Source: Hydrogenothermaceae bacterium (GTDB taxonomy: Bacteria; Aquificota; Aquificia; Aquificales; Hydrogenothermaceae). From it: a stretch of DNA of 64,000 nt. How positions within the stretch are numbered: the stretch's first letter is position 1; every line of letters starts with the position of its first letter. Location: positions 1-64,000 of the forward strand of contig JAOABH010000008.1 of the NCBI GenBank assembly GCA_026418455.1, written 5' to 3'. A program made the position numbers and the translations under genes. Below the pieces are notes generated by a model. It did not search any database. It was not told the DNA's origin and saw only the letters and a list, made by a program, of their open reading frames with translations. Shown here piece after piece: positions 8,406 through 16,979 of this stretch.

Positions 8406-10458
8406 CAAAAGATAGGTCTATTGTTTTTTCTCCGAATTTCTCAAATATTATCACTGCTCTCGTTTTAGAGATGGATTTTATAACTCCTTTTCCGAATACT
8501 TCATGTCTTACAAGCTGTCCTACTTTAAAATCAGATGGATCCGAAGGTTTAGAGGTTATAGCCATCTTTTTCTTAGGTTCTTGTAAAAACTCTTTTATCT
8601 CTTTTAAGAATCTTGAAGGTTTTGTTTCAACAGGTTTATTTGAAAAACTGTGTCTTGTCTTTGAAAGAGTTAGATAAAGTTCTTCCTTTGCTCTTGTTAT
8701 GGCAACATAGAAAAGTCTTCTCTCCTCTTCCATCTGAGATACATCTTCAAAGGCTCTCCCACTTGGAAATATACCGTCTTCCAATCCGGCAACGAAGACA
8801 GTCCTAAATTCAAGTCCCTTTGCAGCATGAACTGTCATTATTTTTACACTGTTTTTATTATCTATGGTGTCTTGGGCTTGAGTTAGAGAGCTTTCCTCTA
8901 AGAATTCGTATACTGTTTTTCCTGATTTTACAGCTTCATCAATTGCAGATATAAGCTCATTTACGTTCTGTAATCTATCTTCCCAATCTTTCTCATACTC
9001 TTTCTGTAGATAACTTTCGTAATCTATCTCTTTTATAAGATTTCTTATCGTTAATACAGGGTCTAACTCTATGTTGTATTTAATATCATCTATCAACTCA
9101 ATATATTTCTGAGCCGAATGTTTCGCTTTAGATGACAGAGCTTTTAAAGAGTCATTTAGAGCCTGTATCCAGTCGTTTTTAAAGTTTAATTTTATCGTTT
9201 CTAACCCTTTCTCTCCTATACCTCTTGCTGGAGTTGTTATACTTCTCTCAAAAGATGCAAAATCTTTCGGGTTTATGGCAACTTTTATGTAAGAGAGTAT
9301 ATCTTTAACCTCTGCCCTTTCGTAGAATCTTAACCCTCCTACTATCTGGTAAGGTATTGAGTATCTCATCATAGCTTCTTCAAGGTTCCTTGTTAAAAAA
9401 GACATCCTTACGAGTATTGCAAAGTCTGAATAAGGTTGATTAGCTTCCTTTATAGTCCTTGCTATGAAGTTTGCTTCTTCTTTATCTGTTGAAAGTATCT
9501 TTAACTTTATATCCTCTCCTTCATCTTTGTCTGTCCAGAGCTGTAAAACTTTTGATCTCCATCTACCTGATGATTTTGATATAACAGCATTCGCACAGTC
9601 AAGTATCTTTTTTGTGCTTCTGTAATTTCTCTCAAGTTTTATAATCTTTGTGTTTGGAAAATCTTTTTCAAACTCCAATATATTTTCGGGAGTTGCTCCT
9701 CTCCATGTGTATATACACTGAGCTGGGTCTCCAACAACGGTCAAGTTATCTCTTCCGCCAACTAAAAGTTTTAGTAATGTGTGCTGAATTTTGTTTGTAT
9801 CTTGATACTCATCTACAAGTATGTAGTCAAACTTATTTTGCCATCTATCTAAAACTTCCTGATTTCTTTTAAAGAGTTTAACTGTTTTTGTAATTAAATC
9901 ATCAAAATCAAGAGCATTGGCATTTTTTAGTTCTTCTTCGTATCTATGGTATATTGATTTTATATGTGGATTTGTTAAACTGTAAAAATCTATGATCTCC
10001 TCCGAATCACTTTCCTGTTTTGCTTTTGAGATTATATCTTTGATCTTATCTGGTTTGAAACTCTCTTCACTTAAATTCAGGTCCTTAATAACCTTTTTTA
10101 TAACCTTTTTACTATCCTCTTCATCGTATATCACAAACTTTCTATCTAATCCTATGTTTTCTGCTTCTATTCTGAGTATCCTTGCACATAGACTATGGAA
10201 TGTCATTATCCAGTTCGGCTTTTCACCTAAGGCATGTTCTACCCTTTCCTTCATCTCATTTGCTGCTTTGTTTGTAAATGTGATGGCAAGTATTCTGTTT
10301 ATATTTATATCAAAATGTTTTACAAGATACATGATTTTATGGGTTATTACTTTCGTTTTTCCGGATCCTGCTCCAGCTAACACTAAAAGAGGAGTGCCAA
10401 AGTGAAGGACTGCTTCTCTTTGCCTCTCGTTTAATCCTTCAAGGATATCATCTAACAA
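8392..10458 (-). CDS. pcrA: UvrD/PcrA-type superfamily 1 DNA helicase
   Basis: A 3'-5' DNA helicase for nucleotide excision repair and replication-fork clearing. Seen in order: Walker A 'GAGSGKTKVI' near residue 30, 'YILVDEYQDTN' (Walker B) near 215, 'GDPAQCIYTWRGA' (motif III) near 240, 'LERNYRST' (IV) near 275, 'IMTVHAAKGLEF' (V) near 545 and 'YVAITRAKEELYL' (VI) near 590. The C-terminal tail has the Tudor-like 'VGQLVRHEVFGKGVI' seen in PcrA, the RNA-polymerase-binding part. At 688 residues it is slightly short but complete. It overlaps the upstream dehydrogenase by seven bases. Confidence 0.95.
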   Translation of the reverse strand: MLDDILEGLNERQREAVLHFGTPLLVLAGAGSGKTKVITHKIMYLVKHFDININRILAITFTNKAANEMKERVEHALGEKPNWIMTFHSLCARILRIEAENIGLDRKFVIYDEEDSKKVIKKVIKDLNLSEESFKPDKIKDIISKAKQESDSEEIIDFYSLTNPHIKSIYHRYEEELKNANALDFDDLITKTVKLFKRNQEVLDRWQNKFDYILVDEYQDTNKIQHTLLKLLVGGRDNLTVVGDPAQCIYTWRGATPENILEFEKDFPNTKIIKLERNYRSTKKILDCANAVISKSSGRWRSKVLQLWTDKDEGEDIKLKILSTDKEEANFIARTIKEANQPYSDFAILVRMSFLTRNLEEAMMRYSIPYQIVGGLRFYERAEVKDILSYIKVAINPKDFASFERSITTPARGIGEKGLETIKLNFKNDWIQALNDSLKALSSKAKHSAQKYIELIDDIKYNIELDPVLTIRNLIKEIDYESYLQKEYEKDWEDRLQNVNELISAIDEAVKSGKTVYEFLEESSLTQAQDTIDNKNSVKIMTVHAAKGLEFRTVFVAGLEDGIFPSGRAFEDVSQMEEERRLFYVAITRAKEELYLTLSKTRHSFSNKPVETKPSRFLKEIKEFLQEPKKKMAITSKPSDPSDFKVGQLVRHEVFGKGVIKSISKTRAVIIFEKFGEKTIDLSFVKPV

Positions 10459-11408
10459 ACCCTGTTCCTCTCTTTACCTAAGGAAAAAGCTTTTATATTG
10501 AGATATATCTCGTTTATAAGTTTATTTCTTGCTTCTATACTTGTCCAAGCTATGTGAGGTGTAATTAGCAATCTCTCTCTGTTTTTTATCTTCAGTAGAG
10601 GGTTATCCGGGTTTATAGGCTCCCTCTCAAGGACATCTAAACCGGCTGCTCTTATAAGACCTTCGTCTAAGGCTTTTGCAAGGTCTGACTCATTTACTAT
10701 TGACCCTCTCCCCAGATTAAGAAGTATAGCATCTTTTTTCATAAGTTTTATTCTGTCGTATGTGATCAAGTTTTTTGTGTTTTCTGTAAGAGGTGCATGT
10801 ATTGAGATAATATCGGATATAGACAGAAGCTCTTCAAAGCTCTTTCTTTCAAACTCAGGGTCTATGTTTTTTCCAGAGGTTGAGTAGTATATAACTTTAC
10901 AACCAAAAGCTTTTGCAATCTTCCCGACTGCTCTTCCTATTGTCCCAAGTCCTATTATTCCCCAAACTTTACCGTTTATTTCATAGAAAGGTTTATCAAG
11001 GTTTGTGAAGATAGGACTTTTAGAGTAATCTCCCGATTTAACATATTCATCGTAGTATCTCAAATTTTGAAGAAGGTAAAAGAGCATTGCAAAGGTGTGC
11101 TGAACTACACTGTTTGTTGAGTATCCGGCAACATTTGTTACAGCTACTCCTTTCTGTTTTGCATAGTTTATATCTATGTTGTTATATCCGGTTGCAGCGA
11201 CACATATTAGTTTTAAATCTGGAGCACTGTCCATAACTTCTTTATCTATCACAACTTTATTTGTGATAACTATATTTTTATCCTTTACTCTATCTATAGT
11301 CTCTTCTCTGGAAGTTGTGGGATGTATCTCTAAGTATCCAAAATCTCTGAAGATGTTTAGATTAACATCATCTCCCAGAGTTTTTGCATCTAAAATTGCT
11401 ATCTTCAC
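10452..11408 (-). CDS. D-isomer-specific 2-hydroxyacid dehydrogenase
   Basis: An NAD(P)-dependent oxidoreductase of the D-2-hydroxyacid family. The Rossmann motif is 'GIIGLGTIGRAVGKIAKAFG' near residue 148. 'LLNLGRGSIVNESDL' near 225 carries the catalytic Arg, 'AGLDVLEREP' the Asp/Glu and 'LITPHIAWTS' the catalytic His. The sequence resembles glycerate/hydroxypyruvate dehydrogenases most, but the substrate (hydroxypyruvate, glyoxylate, lactate or another) cannot be told by eye. It is unlikely to be SerA, because no C-terminal ACT domain is present. It sits between prs and pcrA. Confidence 0.88.
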   Translation of the reverse strand: MKIAILDAKTLGDDVNLNIFRDFGYLEIHPTTSREETIDRVKDKNIVITNKVVIDKEVMDSAPDLKLICVAATGYNNIDINYAKQKGVAVTNVAGYSTNSVVQHTFAMLFYLLQNLRYYDEYVKSGDYSKSPIFTNLDKPFYEINGKVWGIIGLGTIGRAVGKIAKAFGCKVIYYSTSGKNIDPEFERKSFEELLSISDIISIHAPLTENTKNLITYDRIKLMKKDAILLNLGRGSIVNESDLAKALDEGLIRAAGLDVLEREPINPDNPLLKIKNRERLLITPHIAWTSIEARNKLINEIYLNIKAFSLGKERNRVC

Positions 11409-11418
11409 GGTATCTTCC

Positions 11419-12354
11419 TTATATAAACAATGAACTTACGGAGCTTTCTATATTTATCCTCTTTATAGCTTCACCTATTAACTCTGCAATTGATAGGACT
11501 GTCAGTTTATCAAACTCTTTACCTTCAAGAGGTATGGTATTTGTAGTTATAACTTCTTCTATAACAGAGTTTTTAAGCCTCTCTATTGCAGGACCAGAGA
11601 AAACTGGGTGAGTACAGGCTGCTATAACTGATTTTGCACCCTTTTCTTTTAACATCTGTGCTGCTGCAACTATCGTTCCGGCTGTGTCTATAATATCGTC
11701 TATTATCACGGCATTTTTTCCTTCTATATTACCTATCACATCAAGGGTTTCAACTACATTTGGGGCTGGTCTTTTTTTGTATATGATTGCAAGATTTCCA
11801 CCGAGTTTGTTCTGTAAAAGTCTTGCCCTCTCTACTCCACCGGCATCCGGAGATACTATTACAAGGTCTTCTATGTTTTTAGATTTTAGATACTCATATA
11901 TAACTGGCAATGCGTATAAGTTATCTACCGGACAGTTAAAGAATCCCTGTATCTGGGCAGAGTGTAGATCAACTGTTAAAACTCTGTCTGCTCCGGCTGT
12001 CTGTATTATATCTGCAAGTAGTTTTGCACTTATGGGAACTCTTGGTTTATCTTTTCTATCCTGCCTTGCGTATGCGAAGTATGGTATAACAGCTGTTATT
12101 CTGTGGGTAGAAGACCTTTTAAGAGCATCTAACAGAAGTAAAAGCTCCATTATACTGTCATTTACGGGATAAGTTAGACTCTGTATAACGAAAACATCCG
12201 CTCCCCGTACATTCTCGTTTATCTGAACTCTTATCTCTCCATCACTGAATCTTGTGACTAACGTGTCAACGAGGGAAGTTTCAAGGTAATTTGCTATCTC
12301 TTTTGAGAGATTTTTATTGGCGTTTCCGGTAATGAGTTTGAGAACTTTACTCAA
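11419..12354 (-). CDS. prs: Ribose-phosphate pyrophosphokinase (PRPP synthetase)
   Basis: Makes PRPP from ribose 5-phosphate and ATP for nucleotides, histidine, tryptophan and NAD. 'GNANKNLSKEIANYL', 'RFSDGEIRVQINENVRG', 'YARQDRKDKPR' and the PRPP loop 'VIIDDIIDTAGTI' are present. I moved the start from the track's 12420 to the TTG at 12354. The longer frame runs into tRNA-Gln, GGAGG sits six bases before this TTG, and the resulting 311 residues match the family. It lies 36 bp downstream of tRNA-Gln on the same strand. Confidence 0.93.
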   Translation of the reverse strand: MSKVLKLITGNANKNLSKEIANYLETSLVDTLVTRFSDGEIRVQINENVRGADVFVIQSLTYPVNDSIMELLLLLDALKRSSTHRITAVIPYFAYARQDRKDKPRVPISAKLLADIIQTAGADRVLTVDLHSAQIQGFFNCPVDNLYALPVIYEYLKSKNIEDLVIVSPDAGGVERARLLQNKLGGNLAIIYKKRPAPNVVETLDVIGNIEGKNAVIIDDIIDTAGTIVAAAQMLKEKGAKSVIAACTHPVFSGPAIERLKNSVIEEVITTNTIPLEGKEFDKLTVLSIAELIGEAIKRINIESSVSSLFI

Positions 12355-12390
12355 CAAGAGCCTCCACTTTTTGAAGATTTTTGTTTTGAG

Positions 12391-12463
12391 CTGGGGAGGG
12401 AGGACTCGAACCTCCGACACTCGGTTCCAAAGACCGATGTTCTGCCAACTGAACTACTCCCCA
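12391..12463 (-). tRNA. tRNA-Gln (anticodon TTG)
   Basis: The minus strand folds as a complete cloverleaf: acceptor TGGGGAG paired with CTCCCCA, D-arm with 'AGTTCAGTTGGCAGAAC', anticodon loop CTTTGGA (TTG), T-arm GGAGG-TTCGAGT-CCTCC. U1-A72 and discriminator G73 are typical glutamine identity elements. The 3' CCA is not encoded ('CTC' follows). It begins four bases after the ispE stop and lies 36 bases before prs, so it appears to be cut out of a protein-coding transcript. Confidence 0.96.
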
Positions 12464-12467
12464 GTGT

Positions 12468-13301
12468 TTATGTAAGCTTGGTTTCTATCAATTTCCAATC
12501 TCTAACTTTACAGGCTACCTTCACTTTTTCGGAAGGCTTGCCAAAACAGTAGACACTACTACCACTTCCAGATATGAAGGCTTTATAACCTTTCTCTTCT
12601 AAAAACCTTACAACCTCATCTATCTGAGGGTACTCTCTCCTTGCAATCTCACCCAAACTGTTTTGGGCTACCTCAAGGAGTTTATTTAAACCGTATTCCT
12701 TTTGTAGGTTAAATATTATATTCAACTGGTCTTTCTCTGTCAATAGGTCTTGAGTCACTTTTGAGTATATCAGTTTTGTATGGGAGTGGACATTTGGATA
12801 TACTATGAACAGATCTTCACTGTATTTTCTGTCAAAATGGGTAATTTTATCACCTATACCTTCTACCAATGCGAAACCACCTTTTAAGAAAAAAGGAACA
12901 TCTGCACCTACTTTTACACTTAACTTTATCAGATCTTCTTCAGAGAGAGGATAGCTGAAGTATTCGTTTAAAAATTTAATCACAGTGGCTGCGTTTGAGC
13001 TACCACCTCCAAGTCCACTTCCAAGGGGGATATTTTTTTCTATGAGTATCTCAAAGTCCTCGTAAAAGCCAGTGAAGTTTTCGAACTCTACAACTGCCTT
13101 ATAGACTATATTTTTTTCATCTTCAAGTGCTGGGTCGTGTAGAGATGTCTTTACAGTTAATCTTGATGAAGGTTTTATGTATATAACATCGTAGAAATCA
13201 ACTGTGTGAAAGAAACTGAATATATTGTGGTATCCATCAGCTCTTTTCTCTGTGATCCATAATCCTATATTTACCTTCGCCGGAGATCTTACCACCTTCA
13301 T
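12468..13301 (-). CDS. ispE: 4-diphosphocytidyl-2-C-methyl-D-erythritol kinase
   Basis: The ATP-dependent fourth step of the MEP isoprenoid pathway. 'SPAKVNIGLWI' at the N-terminus and the GHMP kinase loop 'IPLGSGLGGGSSNAATV' near residue 90 are diagnostic, as is 'ISGSGSSVYCFG' near the C-terminus. I prefer the ATG at 13301 (277 residues) to the track's 13316. It makes an ATGA overlap with the diguanylate cyclase stop and begins 'MKVVRSPAKVN' like other IspE. It feeds ispA and uppS elsewhere in the window. Confidence 0.94.
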   Translation of the reverse strand: MKVVRSPAKVNIGLWITEKRADGYHNIFSFFHTVDFYDVIYIKPSSRLTVKTSLHDPALEDEKNIVYKAVVEFENFTGFYEDFEILIEKNIPLGSGLGGGSSNAATVIKFLNEYFSYPLSEEDLIKLSVKVGADVPFFLKGGFALVEGIGDKITHFDRKYSEDLFIVYPNVHSHTKLIYSKVTQDLLTEKDQLNIIFNLQKEYGLNKLLEVAQNSLGEIARREYPQIDEVVRFLEEKGYKAFISGSGSSVYCFGKPSEKVKVACKVRDWKLIETKLT

Positions 13302-14647
13302 CTTGCTGCCGTACATCTATTTTTTCCACTATTCTTTGAAACATACAACATTTTATCTGCCTCTTCTATGTCAAGATAAGTATTATCAAAGTTCTTAACC
13401 TCTGATAAACCACAACTTACGGTTATCTTTAAATGCTCATTTGAAAAAATCGTCTCTTCTACTTTCTTTCTTATCTTCTCTCCAACTTTAAAAGCATTTT
13501 CTATAGATGTGTGGGGAAGAAGTATTAAAAACTCCTCACCTCCGAATCTAAAGAGATAATCTGTCTTCCTGATAGATTTCCTGATAACTCTTGAAAGCTC
13601 TTTTAAGACCTCATCTCCTACAAGATGTCCGTATGTATCATTTATCTTCTTAAAGTTATCTATATCTATCATCATGATTGAGAGAGGAAACTCATACCTC
13701 TGGGCCCTCTTTACTTCCTGGAAGAATATCAAATTAAACACATTTTTGTTATAACTTTCCGTAAGGTTGTCTATAAAGCTTGTACTCTGGGAGATATCTA
13801 TCTGTAACTCATTCAGAAGATACAGAAGTTTTAAAGATATACTCTCTATCTCCTTTACAAGTAGATACTTTTGAGAAGAGGTAAATGTTTTTTGGTTTAG
13901 AATTATAAAATTTACATACTCATGAAATTTTGAATGTGTGGTTACAATCTCTTTATATACAGGCATATCTTTAATAATATCAACTTCGTCCAATATCTTT
14001 ATGAACTGGCATTCAGATGCTCTCTTTATTTTTATACTTTCTAAATTGTCAAAGACATATCTTGATGCTCTCTTTATTTTTATACTTTCTAAATTGTCAA
14101 AGACATATCTTATAACTTTATTTTTTGTGTTTATATGTTCATCTTTCGCTTTTTTAAATTTTTCAATGACTGTAGGTTTAATAGAAGGGGAAAATAAGTT
14201 ATTGTTAATTTTGCTAATCTTTTTTTCTGCATTTATAGATAGTAATGTGTAGGGTCTTAAAATTGCCAGTAAATCTGTCTCAACCCTTAGGTTTATAGAT
14301 TCAACCGGAGGAAGTAATGGTTTTATTCTGTTGTATATGTTCAGTATAACAACGTCCAGTATACCGTTTGTAAGTAATCTTTTCCCAGCTAAATATATAG
14401 CCTTTACTAACTTGTCATCTGGATAAAATGGAACTATCTTATCTATGTAAAAATCCAAAAATTTAACTATCACATTCTTCTGCTGTTGGTTCAGAATATT
14501 AAAATCTTCCCATTCTTTTAATTTATCCTTTACTATCTCTTTTAATTTTTGTATATCTCCGGATACAGCCTCTATATCTCTTTTATAATTTTCTTCACTT
14601 ACCTTTTCCTTAAAACTCTTGTAGGTATCTGTAGGCATTTTATTCAC
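13298..14647 (-). CDS. Diguanylate cyclase with N-terminal helical domain
   Basis: Residues about 280-449 form a GGDEF domain that makes c-di-GMP from GTP. The active motif is 'FGGEEFLILLPH' with an inhibitory I-site 'RKTD' five residues before it, so product feedback is likely. 'MMIDIDNFKKINDTYGHLVGDEVL' is the Mg/GTP-binding segment. The roughly 280 N-terminal residues are helical and unrecognised, presumably a sensor; there is no membrane segment. Within them is an exact 16-residue tandem repeat ('RYVFDNLESIKIKRAS' twice) from a 48-bp duplication. The stop overlaps ispE as ATGA. Confidence 0.9.
   Translation of the reverse strand: MNKMPTDTYKSFKEKVSEENYKRDIEAVSGDIQKLKEIVKDKLKEWEDFNILNQQQKNVIVKFLDFYIDKIVPFYPDDKLVKAIYLAGKRLLTNGILDVVILNIYNRIKPLLPPVESINLRVETDLLAILRPYTLLSINAEKKISKINNNLFSPSIKPTVIEKFKKAKDEHINTKNKVIRYVFDNLESIKIKRASRYVFDNLESIKIKRASECQFIKILDEVDIIKDMPVYKEIVTTHSKFHEYVNFIILNQKTFTSSQKYLLVKEIESISLKLLYLLNELQIDISQSTSFIDNLTESYNKNVFNLIFFQEVKRAQRYEFPLSIMMIDIDNFKKINDTYGHLVGDEVLKELSRVIRKSIRKTDYLFRFGGEEFLILLPHTSIENAFKVGEKIRKKVEETIFSNEHLKITVSCGLSEVKNFDNTYLDIEEADKMLYVSKNSGKNRCTAAR
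14016..14111. repeat. Exact 2 x 48-bp tandem duplication inside the GGDEF gene
   Basis: Units 14016-14063 and 14064-14111 are identical base for base, starting 'gatgctctctttattttt'. The 48-bp length keeps the frame and adds 16 residues to the N-terminal domain of the diguanylate cyclase. The lack of any difference between copies suggests a recent event. Confidence 0.97.
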
Positions 14648-14685
14648 CTTAACCCCTCAATGAAAAAATATATTTTAACACAAAT

Positions 14686-15696
14686 TTATAAAATTAACAT
14701 AGCATCTCCATAACTAAAGAATCTGTATCTCTCCTTTACAGCTTCACTGTAAGCTTTGAGTATAAACTCCCGAGATGCAAAGGCTGAAACAAGTAGGATC
14801 AATGTTGATTTAGGTAAGTGGAAGTTTGTTATAAGTTTGTCTACGATCTTAAATTTGTATGGTGGATATATAAATATATCTGTAAATCCTTCCTTTATAC
14901 CCGTTTTTGCAAAGCTTTCAAGAGTCCTGACGACTGTTGTTCCTACGGCTATAACTGATTTTCCAGACTGTTTTGTTTTCTGTATAACTTCTATAACTTC
15001 ATCAGGAATCGTGTAAAACTCCTCATGCATTTTATGTTCTGTTATATCCTCAGTTTGAATAGGTTTAAATGTTCCAAGTCCTACATGTAACGTTATAAAC
15101 GCTATATTAACTCCCTTTTCCTTTAATCTCTCTATCAGGTTTTCTGTAAAGTGGAGTCCGGCTGTTGGTGATGCTACAGATCCTTCCTCTTTTGCAAAAA
15201 CCGTCTGGTATAGCTGTTTATCTCTATCTTCATCCTCTCTGTCTATGTATGGGGGAAGTGGTATATGTCCGTATCTCTCTAAATCCTGACTTATATTGTT
15301 AGAGTGAAGTTTTACAACAGCTTTCTCATCTTCTCTGTCTAAAAACTCAACTACAAATTCCGGAGAAATTATTATATTTTGTCCCTTCTTCAACCTTCTG
15401 ACATTTTTTATTAAGGCATACCAGATGTTGTCCTCTATCTGTCTTATAAGGAATACTTCAATCTTTGCTCTTCCACCCTCTTTAACCCCTATAAGTCTTG
15501 CCGGTATAACTTTTGAGTTGTTAAACACTATAAGATCTCCTTCTGACAGATAATCTGGCAGATCTCTGAATATCCTATGTTCTATTTTCTCCGTTTTCCT
15601 GTCTAAAACCATCAATCTACAACTGTCCCTTGGCTCAACTGGATACTTTGCTATAAGTTCCTTAGGAAGATAATAATCAAACTCTTCTAATCTCAT
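14686..15696 (-). CDS. queA: S-adenosylmethionine:tRNA ribosyltransferase-isomerase QueA
   Basis: Transfers and isomerises the ribosyl part of SAM onto preQ1-tRNA to make epoxyqueuosine. 'YYLPKELIAKYPVEPRDSCRLMVLDR' at the N-terminus, 'VFNNSKVIPARLIG' near residue 58, 'SVASPTAGLHFT' near 173 and 'NFHLPKSTLILLVSAF' near 292 are family signatures. The 336 residues are normal. It follows the DUF2905 gene with a four-base overlap. With queF this makes two queuosine steps in the window. Confidence 0.96.
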   Translation of the reverse strand: MRLEEFDYYLPKELIAKYPVEPRDSCRLMVLDRKTEKIEHRIFRDLPDYLSEGDLIVFNNSKVIPARLIGVKEGGRAKIEVFLIRQIEDNIWYALIKNVRRLKKGQNIIISPEFVVEFLDREDEKAVVKLHSNNISQDLERYGHIPLPPYIDREDEDRDKQLYQTVFAKEEGSVASPTAGLHFTENLIERLKEKGVNIAFITLHVGLGTFKPIQTEDITEHKMHEEFYTIPDEVIEVIQKTKQSGKSVIAVGTTVVRTLESFAKTGIKEGFTDIFIYPPYKFKIVDKLITNFHLPKSTLILLVSAFASREFILKAYSEAVKERYRFFSYGDAMLIL

Positions 15697-15920
15697 TTAG
15701 ACAACCTCGCTATTATAGTTAGTATGATCGTAAGGATAACACTTATCAGTATGGATGTTGTCAGTGGAAAGTAGAATGTAAAGTTGTCTCTCTTTATCAC
15801 CACATCTCCCGGCAGCTTTCCCAGATTGAAAGGTAGTTTCTCAAAAAGTAAAAGCAATATACCTAAGATAACTATAATAACACCTATAAAAATTAAACTT
15901 TTTCCAAAGCTTTCAAACAA
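15693..15920 (-). CDS. DUF2905 family small membrane protein
   Basis: A 75-residue protein with two hydrophobic helices around 'LPFNLGKLPGDVVIKRDNFTFYFPL', the hallmark of the DUF2905 family, whose function is unknown. The track frame begins at 16046, but I place the start at a TTG at 15920. It has GGAGG nine bases upstream and yields the family's usual length and N-terminus (FESFGKSLIFIG). The stop overlaps queA by four bases, suggesting coupling. Confidence 0.85.
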   Translation of the reverse strand: MFESFGKSLIFIGVIIVILGILLLLFEKLPFNLGKLPGDVVIKRDNFTFYFPLTTSILISVILTIILTIIARLSK

Positions 15921-16097
15921 CCTATAACCTCCGGTTTGGATTTTAAGGCGATAATTTATTTCCGCTGTTAAAAAAGTCCAATAAATCCAACATATATGAT
16001 AAGATATCACATTTAAATATAAAACGTTGTTATAAAGTGATTGCATATTTTCAAATTTTGAGTTATCTTAATTTTACAATTTTCACGGAGGAAGGAT

Positions 16098-16469
16098 ATG
16101 GCTACAGGCTACTTTGGATTGACGATATTCTTCGTTCTTGCTTTTTTCATAGGATCAGCTCTGTTGATACTAAACAGACTGTTGGCACCGAAGGCTCCTG
16201 ATCCTTACAAAGAGTATCCTTACGAGTGTGGAGTTCCCCTTTACGACAAAACCACATGGACAACGATAGATCAGAAGTATTACCTTTTGGGACTTCTTCT
16301 TGTTCTGTTTGACCTTGAATCAGCATTTGTATTTCCTTGGGCTGTTATATTCAGGGAAGTGGCTCAGGTAGCCCCTGGATTTATATTTACAGAGATGTTT
16401 TTATTCTTATTTGTCCTTATCTTAGGGTATCTATATGCTTGGAAAAAAGGAGCGTTAAGATGGCAGTAA
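16098..16469 (+). CDS. nuoA: NADH-quinone oxidoreductase subunit A
   Basis: A three-helix membrane subunit of complex I at the junction of the peripheral and membrane arms. '[16 protein letters not shown]' near residue 37 holds the conserved Cys loop, and '[16 protein letters not shown]' near 70 has the acidic residues of helix 2. The 123 residues are normal. A strong GGAGGAAGG precedes the ATG. It heads the long nuo operon and overlaps nuoB by ten bases. A weak TTGCAT-N16-TTATCT promoter candidate lies 30 bp upstream. Confidence 0.96.
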   Translation: MATGYFGLTIFFVLAFFIGSALLILNRLLAPKAPDPYKEYPYECGVPLYDKTTWTTIDQKYYLLGLLLVLFDLESAFVFPWAVIFREVAQVAPGFIFTEMFLFLFVLILGYLYAWKKGALRWQ

Positions 16470-16978
16470 AAACAAACAGTGGAATAATACTAACAACAGT
16501 AGAAGAAGTTTTAAGCTGGGGAAGGAGAAACTCACTGTGGCCTGTTTCCGTTGGTCTTGCATGCTGTGCTATAGAGATGATGCATACTGCCGCATCAAGA
16601 TTTGATACAGACAGGCTTGGGATAATATTCAGAGGTTCTCCGAGACAGTCTGATGTCCTCATAGTAGCTGGGACAGTTGTTAACAAGGTCGCTCCTATGC
16701 TTAAACTTATCTACGACCAGATGCCGGAACCTAAATGGGTTATATCTATGGGTGGATGTGCCTCTGCTGGTGGTCCATTCCCAACTTACTCAACTTTACA
16801 AGGTGTAGATAGAATAATACCTGTAGATGTTTATATACCAGGTTGTCCTCCGACTCCTCAGGCTCTACTTTGGGGTATAATGCAACTTCAGAAGAAGATA
16901 AAGGAAAAGCAAGAAGGAAAGCAGCTTAAAGAGATCCCTATAAGATTACCTACAGAATCAAAGCCTATTCAAAAATAA
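16460..16978 (+). CDS. nuoB: NADH-quinone oxidoreductase subunit B
   Basis: Carries cluster N2, the last iron-sulfur centre before quinone. The four ligands are in '[13 protein letters not shown]' (two adjacent Cys), '[10 protein letters not shown]' and '[14 protein letters not shown]'. I start at the ATG at 16460 (MAVKTNSG; 172 residues) instead of the track's 16337, because the longer frame only reads through nuoA. The nuoA stop lies inside its first codons, so translation is coupled. Confidence 0.96.
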   Translation: MAVKTNSGIILTTVEEVLSWGRRNSLWPVSVGLACCAIEMMHTAASRFDTDRLGIIFRGSPRQSDVLIVAGTVVNKVAPMLKLIYDQMPEPKWVISMGGCASAGGPFPTYSTLQGVDRIIPVDVYIPGCPPTPQALLWGIMQLQKKIKEKQEGKQLKEIPIRLPTESKPIQK

Positions 16979-16979
16979 T

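Noticed and set aside
9992-10405. 137-residue plus-strand ORF opposite pcrA
   Set aside because: Shadow ORF; the hydrophobic look comes from reading a charged protein backwards.
11684-12172. 162-residue plus-strand ORF opposite prs
   Set aside because: It is antisense to a clear gene, has a low-complexity Ser/Ile-rich product and no ribosome site.
12355-12420. N-terminal extension of prs in the track
   Set aside because: It translates tRNA-Gln sequence; TTG at 12354 has GGAGG and gives the family length.
15921-16046. 42-residue extension of the DUF2905 protein
   Set aside because: It is not seen in the family, and a TTG with GGAGG lies downstream.
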